NCBI GenBank assembly: GCA_030536165.1
Contig: JAUNQM010000180.1
Coordinates: 1-5,319, forward strand
Reading direction: 5' to 3'
Length of the DNA: 5,319 bases
Source: Prevotellaceae bacterium
GTDB taxonomy: Bacteria; Bacteroidota; Bacteroidia; Bacteroidales; Bacteroidaceae
Below are positions 1-4,159 of the stretch, piece by piece. Position numbers and translations under genes: made by a program. The stretch's first letter is position 1. Every line of letters starts with the position of its first letter. The notes below the pieces were generated by a model. The model ran no database searches, had not been told where the DNA came from, and worked only from the letters and a program-made list of their open reading frames with translations.

Positions 1-15
1 AAAACCTTCTGGGCT

Positions 16-729
16 TCACTCCTCATTCAGTACCGCGCGGACAGAGTAGCTGAAGTAACGGTTGTCGTGGGATATACCAACGAAGGAGTGCAGATAGTAA
101 GCTCCGTCACTATCATACGGTGTGGAGAACCAGTAATTGCAATATTCGCCCTGGCAGTAGCCCAAGCGATAGAAGTAGCCAGCAGCAGGAAGGAAAACGC
201 TGTTATCTGTGTAACCAGTTGTATTGCCAGTACAGAGAAGGCCATTGACGTCATTTTGTGTAGTCCATGTGTATGTGCAGTTGTCTAAAAGTGCTTGCAT
301 TTCATCTCTTGTCGGCATACGCCAGTTGTCGCCCCAGATGGCTGTGGCAGTATCATCGTCGCCAGAGAGAGGGGCTATGCCATTCCTATAGTATGGAGAG
401 CCGGCTGTATCCTTATTAATAGATGATCCCCAGCAGTAATAGCCTCCGTAGTCTTCAGGTTGATCGTTTTCTGCACCTACATTATATGTAGCCCACTTTG
501 GGCCATCCTCCCACAACTGTACCCATGCAACTTTTTTGTTATCTTTTCTATAGGCTTCGCCAGTGGTATCTGGCTTAGAAGGAGCTCTCTTATACTCTAC
601 TTTGTAAACTTTGCTGCTGCTATTGGAATAGGTTGCTTTCTTTACGCCATTTTCATAGACGTTGATTACTTGAGCGTTGATGCTCATTGTGGCGCAGAGT
701 GCCACGAGGGTAAATAATAACTTTTTCAT
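16..729 (-). CDS. Secreted FISUMP-domain protein (Fib_succ_major-like), function unknown
   Basis: This 237-residue protein begins with a classic Sec signal peptide (K2-K3, hydrophobic LLFTLVALCATMS, then INAQ, cleavage probably near residue 19-20), so it is exported; no lipobox cysteine is seen. Residues 22-47 form a short N-terminal segment (INVYENG...VYKVEYK) like that found before this domain in Bacteroidales proteins. Residues 73-237 resemble the FISUMP (Fibrobacter succinogenes major paralogous) domain: WATYNVGA at 79-86, PEDYGGYYCWG at 91-101, WGDNWRMPT at 132-140, LPAAGYFY at 180-187, YWFSTPY at 199-205 and SVRAVLN at 229-235. The family is abundant in gut and rumen Bacteroidota and is thought to be surface-associated, but no activity is established. 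The gene is complete, ending in TGA. It has its own promoter-like sequence upstream and no tight link to a neighbour. The domain call is by recalled motifs and is fairly secure; the role is unknown. Confidence 0.85.
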   Translation of the reverse strand: MKKLLFTLVALCATMSINAQVINVYENGVKKATYSNSSSKVYKVEYKRAPSKPDTTGEAYRKDNKKVAWVQLWEDGPKWATYNVGAENDQPEDYGGYYCWGSSINKDTAGSPYYRNGIAPLSGDDDTATAIWGDNWRMPTRDEMQALLDNCTYTWTTQNDVNGLLCTGNTTGYTDNSVFLPAAGYFYRLGYCQGEYCNYWFSTPYDSDGAYYLHSFVGISHDNRYFSYSVRAVLNEE

Positions 730-750
730 GCTGTTCTATGTTTATCGGCA

Positions 751-758
751 CAAAGGTA
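751..758 (-). promoter_or_regulatory. Bacteroidetes-type -7 promoter box for the FISUMP gene
   Basis: On the minus strand this reads TACCTTTG, an exact match to the Bacteroidetes sigma-ABfr -7 consensus TAnnTTTG. It lies 22 bp upstream of the ATG at 729, which would leave a short 5' leader of about 15-20 nt. The -33 TTTG element is not clear: the right distance holds TTTTC. The leader is A-rich and has no obvious Shine-Dalgarno sequence, as is common in this phylum. Confidence 0.6.
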
Positions 759-760
759 TA

Positions 761-789
761 AATTATTTTCCATATTAGTGAAAATAATT
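761..789. repeat. 10-bp perfect inverted repeat abutting the -7 box (possible operator)
   Basis: AATTATTTTC (761-770) and its exact reverse complement GAAAATAATT (780-789) are separated by 9 bp, with centres 19 bp apart, close to two helical turns. The repeat begins 2 bp from the -7 box at 751-758 and covers the -10 to -38 region, where RNA polymerase and a dimeric regulator would compete. AT-rich DNA makes chance matches easier, so an operator role is an inference. Confidence 0.4.
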
Positions 790-828
790 GCAAAAATGTA
801 GGACTTTTTCCGAGAAACGACTCATATT

Positions 829-842
829 TGCACGCGCGCGTA
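829..842. other. Alternating purine-pyrimidine tract (CG-rich, Z-DNA-prone)
   Basis: Bases 829-842 read TGCACGCGCGCGTA, 14 strictly alternating pyrimidine/purine steps, set in AT-rich DNA about 100 bp upstream of the FISUMP start. Such tracts can adopt the left-handed Z form under negative supercoiling. No function can be assigned from sequence alone. Confidence 0.35.
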
Positions 843-866
843 ATATAATAAGGTATATCGCGGCAA

Positions 867-894
867 TCAATTATCAATTGTCAATTATCAATTA
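867..894. repeat. Heptamer tandem repeat (TCAATTA/G) x4
   Basis: Four contiguous 7-bp units read TCAATTA, TCAATTG, TCAATTA, TCAATTA, with one substitution in unit 2. Because CAATTG and AATT are self-complementary, the tract can also fold on itself. It sits between the Z-prone tract and the palindrome array at 901-995, in the gap between the thioesterase 3' end and the FISUMP promoter. It may be a slippage-prone microsatellite; it is too far from the -7 box (over 100 bp) to be obvious promoter spacing. Confidence 0.7.
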
Positions 895-900
895 CTTCAG

Positions 901-995
901 CCCTCCACACCTCAAGTGTGACGGCATAAACACCTAAGGTGTGACCACCCCTAACACCTAAGGTGTGACGCGTCGAACACCTAAGGTGTGAAGGG
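901..995 (-). repeat. Array of four palindromes at 23-24 bp spacing, 3' of the thioesterase gene
   Basis: The 13-bp palindrome ACACCTAAGGTGT occurs exactly at 930-942, 954-966 and 977-989, and as the variant ACACCTCAAGTGT at 907-919; start-to-start distances are 23, 24 and 23 bp. On the gene strand the three exact units extend to TCACACCTTAGGTGTT, two of them preceded by G, and the intervening 8-9 bases are unlike one another. The outer flanks are also complementary: CCCTCCACACC (901-911) with GGTGTGAAGGG (985-995) gives 11 pairs in minus-strand RNA, one of them G-U. The array begins 8 bp after the thioesterase stop codon, so a transcript leaving that gene would carry it. It has no T-run typical of an intrinsic terminator. 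It could be a 3' RNA structure, a protein-binding array or a dispersed repeat. Confidence 0.85.
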
Positions 996-1002
996 CAGAG
1001 AA

Positions 1003-1761
1003 TTAGGACGCGAAGACAACCTTGACGCGACACACTTCGCGCTCACTGCCATCAACCGCTTCACGGAGAATGATATACGACCATTCATCTTCGTTCGGAT
1101 GGTCGAGCAGGAAGTGGAGACGGTCGCCGAGATAGCTTTCCGCAACGTACGCCGCTTCCACTCTCCGGATGCGTCTGTTGCAGATAATGTCGCTTGGGAT
1201 GCAGTCTATGGCATGCTCAATGTAGCGGATGCTATTGACGTGGCCATTGACGTCTATGTCGGAAAATGCGGTCGTGAGCACCCTCACTTCCTTTGTCTCG
1301 CGCTCGTTGATGCTGACGCGCGACGGTGAATCAATAGGAACCGACTCGTCAGGCACGGCATAATCAGCCATGCAACCATCGCTTACCGACAGCACATCTA
1401 CGGGCTGTCGCGTGGTCTTGTCAATCATAGCCCACACGCTTGATGCGTAGCCGTAAGTGCGTCCGTCGCAGTCTTTTACCGCCCAGTTGCGTCGGGTGAA
1501 GAAGCGTTTTGCGCTCTCTAACCACGTTGATACCATCAACTGTGTGTATGGCAAAGGCATCTCGGTCATCTCGATTGCCAGTCGCGAGAGCACCCACGAC
1601 TTATCGATGGCATTGAGATCGACGTAGCCGAACCGCCTCTCTGCGGCATGAAAGTCGGCAGCATTGAGCAGGCAGTTGCCCAAGTTAGGGTACGTATAGC
1701 GGCCGTTGCAGTCGCATTTGAATGGTTCAACCAAGAAAGGGAAGGTTCCTATTGCGTTCAT
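1003..1761 (-). CDS. Acyl-ACP thioesterase (FatA/FatB-like, double hotdog fold)
   Basis: This cytoplasmic enzyme should hydrolyse the thioester of acyl carrier protein-bound fatty acids, releasing free acid from type II synthesis. The 252-residue length suits bacterial members of the Acyl-ACP_TE family. The N-terminal hotdog (about 5-125) contains the W56-V-L-S-R-L-x-I-E-M segment equivalent to the plant WVVTRMxIEI region. The C-terminal hotdog (about 150-250) carries DIDVNGHVNSIRYIE at 168-182, matching the DxNxHVN catalytic motif of plant FatB with D170, N172 and H174. E208 in VAESYLGD probably stands for the catalytic Glu, and the following plant Cys is replaced by Ser209. The start at 1761 gives the expected N-terminus, is preceded by A-rich sequence (CCACAACAA) and has no clear Shine-Dalgarno. 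It ends in TAA just before the palindrome array. Acyl chain preference cannot be read from the sequence. Confidence 0.9.
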   Translation of the reverse strand: MNAIGTFPFLVEPFKCDCNGRYTYPNLGNCLLNAADFHAAERRFGYVDLNAIDKSWVLSRLAIEMTEMPLPYTQLMVSTWLESAKRFFTRRNWAVKDCDGRTYGYASSVWAMIDKTTRQPVDVLSVSDGCMADYAVPDESVPIDSPSRVSINERETKEVRVLTTAFSDIDVNGHVNSIRYIEHAIDCIPSDIICNRRIRRVEAAYVAESYLGDRLHFLLDHPNEDEWSYIILREAVDGSEREVCRVKVVFAS

Positions 1762-1877
1762 TTGTTGTGGATTTTATCGTTTGTTGGGGGCTGTTTCTCC
1801 TGGATAATCTTGCATTTTTAGCTATTCCAGAATATCTATTTATTAAACTTTCGCTTTCACATGTCGTTTATTTTACC

Positions 1878-2056
1878 TCACGCAGAGTTTTTCTATTATA
1901 CAAGTCTTTGCGTTCTCTGTTTCTCTGCGATGCAACTTGAAAGTTCTGCAAGGAACTTATATCGGGTTTGTAGAGTTCTGGCGAATGCTTGCATACGGCA
2001 GAAGTTTACAACAGCGATATCAAGGCGTGAGCCTTTTCAAGTTGCGCTCTGCGTGA
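1878..2056. repeat. Long imperfect inverted repeat with side hairpins, between recQ and the thioesterase gene
   Basis: This palindromic block fills much of the 318-bp gap (1762-2079), which holds no convincing gene. Nested arms, from outside in, are: TCACGCAGAG (1878-1887) with CTCTGCGTGA (2047-2056), 10/10 complementary; GCAACTTGAAA (1932-1942) with TTTCAAGTTGC (2035-2045), 11/11; and 1960-1988 with 1991-2019, about 22/29, centred on ATGC-TT-GCAT. Each arm also has its own small hairpin at the same place: AAGTTC/GAACTT (1941-1946, 1953-1958) on the left and AAGGC/GCCTT (2022-2026, 2031-2035) on the right. A 44-bp stretch (1888-1931) with degenerate TCTCTGCG-like words interrupts the outer left arm only. 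It may be a MITE- or REP-like element, or a branched RNA structure at the recQ 3' end. Confidence 0.7.
2018..2041. repeat. Hairpin motif copy 1 (TATCAAGGCGT ... TTCAAG)
   Basis: AAGGC-GTGA-GCCTT (2022-2035) forms a 5-bp stem with a 4-nt loop. The 11-bp entry TATCAAGGCGT (2018-2028) is identical to 3986-3996 in the recJ-recQ gap, and a CAAG-type exit follows. This links the two gaps by a shared repeat family. On the plus strand the stem is followed by TT, but no plus-strand gene needs a terminator here. Confidence 0.5.
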
Positions 2057-2079
2057 AATCACACATGCAAAACTTATAT

Positions 2080-3786
2080 CTATTTACTATCAAGACACAC
2101 ATCGCAGATGCCACATTTCTTGTCGGTCTTCTCGCCGAAATAGCTCAGCAACTGGCGTGAGCGGCACACTTCATCGTTTGTCAGATAGTTCACCATTGCT
2201 TCAATTCTGCGCTGGTAGTCGCGCTTGCGGTCGTCGTAAGCCTGTGCGTCAATCTTCACATCAACCCCATCTACCCTATCGCGCGTGTATATTATATAAG
2301 GTGTTGACTTCTTCGGAATGTATTGTGCCACGTCTGTGCGACTGAGATATTTCAACATGAAATAGACCTGATGCTCCTGAAGTCCAAGCTTATTTGCGAG
2401 CCACGGCTCGTCGATATACTGGAATTCGCTGAACAAACCAGGGTACGTGCGCAGCATGAGCATGATGAGGTCGTTACATTTCTCCGAATCGGTGTCGAGG
2501 CGATAAAGCTGCTCTCGCTCAACGGTAAACATGAAGCGCGACTTGTTGTGATAGTCTAACTCGTAGGAGATATAACCTGCCCGCTGGAGTATCATTAGCG
2601 AAGATTCGACGAGAGTCGGGAAAAACTTGTACCTGGTGCAGAACTTGTCGATGTTGAATTCATACACCCACCCGTCGCCAAAGCCCACAGCTATCTGGTA
2701 GAAATAGGCAAGACGCTCGTACACCTTGCGCACAAAATCCTTCTCAGGAAACGTCTCAGCCACTCTTTTAAGCAGCTTAGCCTTCTCGTTTCCATTGTAG
2801 AGCATCACGGCGTATGCCTTCTTGCCGTCGCGCCCAGCGCGTCCTGCCTCCTGAAAATATGCCTCAACCGAGTCGGGCGAATCGTAATGGACAACCACGC
2901 GCACGTCTGGTTTGTCGATACCCATACCGAAGGCGTTAGTGGCTACCATCACACGCACCTCATCGTTCTGCCATGCACGTTGGCGCATGTTTTTCTCCAC
3001 ATCGCTCAAGCCTGCATGATAGAACACCGACGAAATGCCGTCGGCAGTCAGCGCCTCAGCCAGTTCGCGAGTGCGCTTTCGTGTTCGGGTATAGACGATT
3101 GCAGTGCCTGAAACGCTGCGGAGTATGTGTTCGAGCTGCCCGAATTTGTCTTGCACAGTCCTCACCACATACGACAGGTTCTTGCGCTCGAAGCTCATGC
3201 GGAACACATTCTCGCGCTTGAATCCAAGTTTGTCCTGTATGTCTTTCACCACCTCTTTGGTAGCCGTTGCCGTAAGAGCAAGCACTGGGGCGTCGGGGTG
3301 TATCTTTCTGATTTCAGCAATCTGCAGATATGGCGGGCGGAAATCGTAGCCCCATTGACAGATACAATGCGCCTCATCGACCGTAATAAAGCTTATATCC
3401 ATGTGGGAAAGCTTCACGCGAAAGAGTTCTGAAGTCAGTCGTTCGGGCGAGACATAGAGAATCTTCACGCCGCCATATATGGCGTCCTCCATCGTCTGTA
3501 GCACCTTCTCGTGCGACATTCCGCTATAAATAGCCTTAGCAAGTATGCCGCGTCGGCGCAGGTTGGCCACCTGGTCTTTCATCAAGGCGATGAGCGGAGT
3601 GACCACGAGACACACGCCATCCATCATCATTGCAGGCACCTGGAAGGTGATAGACTTGCCTCCACCAGTAGGCATAAGTCCGAGAGTGTCGTTGCCGGCA
3701 GTGATGCTCTCGATGATTTCGCGTTGTATGCCGCGGAAATCATCGTAGCCCCAGTAGCGTTTTAGTGTCTCTTGAAACTTATCCAT
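2080..3786 (-). CDS. recQ: RecQ-family ATP-dependent 3'-5' DNA helicase
   Basis: RecQ helicases unwind forked, gapped or recombination-intermediate DNA and feed ssDNA to RecJ. All core motifs are present: motif 0 (F17-R-G-I-Q21), Walker A MPTGGGKS 38-45, DEAH 137-140, the RecQ aromatic-rich loop CICQWGYDFRPPYL 141-154, motif III LTATAT 171-176, YTRTR 232-236, motif V VATNAFGMGIDKPDVR 281-296 and motif VI QEAGRAGRDG 312-321 with the arginine finger. A zinc cluster C541-x16-C558-x2-C561-x2-C564 has the E. coli RecQ spacing, but it comes about 220 residues after motif VI instead of directly after it, and the protein stops four residues later at K568. About 190 residues (350-540) with winged-helix-like character lie between, and no winged-helix or HRDC domain follows. 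The start at 3786 gives the usual N-terminus (KRYWGYDDFRGIQ). It lies downstream of recJ on the same strand after a repeat-rich 362-bp gap. Confidence 0.95.
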   Translation of the reverse strand: MDKFQETLKRYWGYDDFRGIQREIIESITAGNDTLGLMPTGGGKSITFQVPAMMMDGVCLVVTPLIALMKDQVANLRRRGILAKAIYSGMSHEKVLQTMEDAIYGGVKILYVSPERLTSELFRVKLSHMDISFITVDEAHCICQWGYDFRPPYLQIAEIRKIHPDAPVLALTATATKEVVKDIQDKLGFKRENVFRMSFERKNLSYVVRTVQDKFGQLEHILRSVSGTAIVYTRTRKRTRELAEALTADGISSVFYHAGLSDVEKNMRQRAWQNDEVRVMVATNAFGMGIDKPDVRVVVHYDSPDSVEAYFQEAGRAGRDGKKAYAVMLYNGNEKAKLLKRVAETFPEKDFVRKVYERLAYFYQIAVGFGDGWVYEFNIDKFCTRYKFFPTLVESSLMILQRAGYISYELDYHNKSRFMFTVEREQLYRLDTDSEKCNDLIMLMLRTYPGLFSEFQYIDEPWLANKLGLQEHQVYFMLKYLSRTDVAQYIPKKSTPYIIYTRDRVDGVDVKIDAQAYDDRKRDYQRRIEAMVNYLTNDEVCRSRQLLSYFGEKTDKKCGICDVCLDSK

Positions 3787-3793
3787 CTGCTTT
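3781..3793 (-). repeat. Direct repeat over the recQ start codon (second copy at 4047-4059)
   Basis: ATCCATCTGCTTT on the plus strand is identical at 3781-3793 and 4047-4059, 266 bp apart. On the gene strand it reads AAAGCAGATGGAT and includes the recQ ATG. Just upstream, both copies also carry a similar GGTAA (GGTAAAGCAG against GGTAAGAAAGCAG), so the initiation region of recQ appears duplicated. The two copies flank the GATTTA arrays and could be a target-site duplication or a tandem-duplication footprint. Confidence 0.7.
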
Positions 3794-3854
3794 ACCCTAT
3801 ATGTTTATGTTCGCGAATCTTTTTGCCATTAGATTTATCTATTGATTTATCACA

Positions 3855-3872
3855 GATTCAAGCGGAGCGCCT
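3855..3872 (-). repeat. Hairpin motif copy 2 (AGGCG-CTC-CGCTT-GAATC)
   Basis: On the minus strand AGGCG, a CTC loop and CGCTT make a 5-bp stem with one G-U pair, followed by GAATC. Copy 3 at 3986-4014 has the same frame (AGGCG, hairpin, CTTGAATC) in the opposite orientation. Together they are the inner ends of the two opposed GATTTA arrays. Confidence 0.5.
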
Positions 3873-3932
3873 ATTTAAAAATCCCCTCCCTCATTTATGC
3901 GAGATTTAACATCTGATTTAAGATTGGATTTA

Positions 3933-3940
3933 TATCTTTG
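3933..3940 (+). promoter_or_regulatory. Plus-strand -7-like box inside the recJ-recQ gap
   Basis: TATCTTTG is an exact match to the Bacteroidetes -7 consensus TAnnTTTG on the plus strand, the strand opposite the genes. No good TTTG -33 element lies 19-21 bp upstream. A transcript from here would have no ORF and would run antisense into the recJ 3' end. Chance occurrence is quite possible. Confidence 0.2.
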
Positions 3941-3985
3941 CAAACATCTAACGATAAATCTTACGTAAATAATTGGGACGATTTT

Positions 3986-4014
3986 TATCAAGGCGTCACT
4001 ACGTGACTTGAATC
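3986..4014 (+). repeat. Hairpin motif copy 3 (TATCAAGGCGT ... CTTGAATC)
   Basis: GTCAC (3995-3999), TAC and GTGAC (4003-4007) form a perfect 5-bp stem. TCAA (3988-3991) with TTGA (4008-4011) extends it past a 3-nt bulge (GGC). The entry TATCAAGGCGT is identical to 2018-2028 downstream of recQ, and the exit TTGAATC matches copy 2 at 3855-3872. This supports a dispersed hairpin repeat family. Confidence 0.5.
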
Positions 4015-4052
4015 AGGCTTAAATCTTTATATAAATCATAGGATAAATCCAT
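3999..4052 (-). CDS. Possible 17-codon upstream ORF ahead of recQ (leader-like, doubtful)
   Basis: On the gene strand the duplicated start region at 4047-4059 opens an ORF of 17 codons, MDLSYDLYKDLSLIQVT, ending in TAG at 3999-4001. Its upstream sequence (GGTAAGAAAGCAG) resembles that before recQ (GGTAAAGCAG), so if recQ is translated from its site this one may be too. The 12-bp GATTTA step makes the peptide a four-residue Asp-Leu repeat. It lies 40 nt after the hairpin at 4077-4118 and its 3' end enters the hairpin at 3986-4014. It could be a regulatory leader or only a by-product of the duplication. No homologue is recognised. Confidence 0.2.
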   Translation of the reverse strand: MDLSYDLYKDLSLIQVT

Positions 4053-4059
4053 CTGCTTT
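4047..4059 (-). repeat. Second copy of the recQ start-region direct repeat
   Basis: This is identical over 13 bp to 3781-3793, which spans the recQ ATG. It supplies the ATG of the 17-codon ORF at 3999-4052 and forms the upstream edge of the repeat block. Confidence 0.7.
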
Positions 4060-4076
4060 CTTACCTTATTTATAAA

Positions 4077-4118
4077 TATAGGTTGTCGGTTTCATTCCTT
4101 TGCAACCAACAACCTATA
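4077..4118 (-). terminator. 15-bp stem-loop downstream of recJ (terminator or leader structure)
   Basis: On the minus strand TATAGGTTGTTGGTT (4118-4104) and AACCGACAACCTATA (4091-4077) pair over all 15 positions around a 12-nt loop; 14 are Watson-Crick and one is G-U. On the plus strand the wobble would be a C-A mismatch, so the fold favours the gene-strand transcript. It starts about 30 nt after the recJ stop. The stem is followed by ATTTATAAATAAGG, AU-rich but without a run of U, so it is a weak fit to a classical intrinsic terminator. It may instead protect the recJ mRNA 3' end or attenuate read-through into recQ. Confidence 0.5.
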
Positions 4119-4142
4119 AGTTACTATTCCTCCGGATCCTGC

Positions 4143-4159
4143 AAAAGGCTACATAGCCT
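4143..4159 (-). terminator. Short hairpin plus TTTT overlapping the recJ stop codon
   Basis: On the minus strand AGGCTA-TG-TAGCCT (4159-4146) is a 14-bp palindrome, realistically AGGCT/AGCCT with a 4-nt loop, followed by the run TTTT (4146-4143). It includes the recJ TAG stop (4149-4151). The stem is short and the U-run only four long, so it would be a weak terminator at best, perhaps acting together with the 15-bp stem-loop just after it. Confidence 0.3.

Larger units (their letters stand above)
3832..4049. repeat. Opposed arrays of the hexamer GATTTA at 12-bp spacing in the recJ-recQ gap
   Basis: GATTTA occurs on the plus strand starting at 3832, 3844, 3903, 3915 and 3927, and as TAAATC (minus-strand GATTTA) at 3955, 4020, 4032 and 4044. 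Within each cluster the step is exactly 12 bp (3832/3844; 3903/3915/3927; 4020/4032/4044). The two outer clusters point toward each other, and each ends inward with GATTCAAG, at 3855-3862 on plus and 4014-4007 on minus, after an 11-bp step. Nine exact copies in about 220 bp far exceeds the fewer than one or two expected even in AT-rich DNA. The whole 3787-4148 gap has no convincing gene. Possible roles are phased protein-binding sites, remnants of a palindromic element, or relics of a 4-codon peptide repeat (Asp-Leu-x-x). Confidence 0.75.

Noticed and set aside
653..877. A 74-codon minus-strand ORF upstream of the FISUMP gene
   Set aside because: It overlaps the FISUMP signal peptide in another frame, runs through the promoter and AT-rich repeat DNA, and its protein has no recognisable features.
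901..995. CRISPR-like array
   Set aside because: The units are 13-16-bp palindromes with 8-11-bp gaps; there are no 25-40-bp spacers, no leader and no cas genes.
988..1329. A 113-codon plus-strand ORF
   Set aside because: It is antisense to the catalytic half of the thioesterase, whose DxNxHVN motif is in the minus frame.
1896..1994. A 32-codon ORF on the minus strand between recQ and the thioesterase gene (MQAFARTLQ...)
   Set aside because: It lies wholly within the long inverted repeat, has no ribosome-binding context and no recognisable family, so it is probably a by-product of the palindrome.
2022..2037. Plus-strand intrinsic terminator (AAGGC-GTGA-GCCTT followed by TT)
   Set aside because: No plus-strand gene ends here, the stem is only 5 bp, and it is better explained as a side hairpin of the long palindrome.
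3832..4049. Replication-origin-like DUE or DnaA-box cluster
   Set aside because: No TTATCCACA-type DnaA boxes are present and the neighbours are recJ and recQ rather than origin-linked genes; the 12-bp arrays alone are insufficient.
1762..4148. Insertion sequence in the gaps
   Set aside because: No transposase or fragment of one is present on either strand; any mobile element here would have to be non-autonomous.
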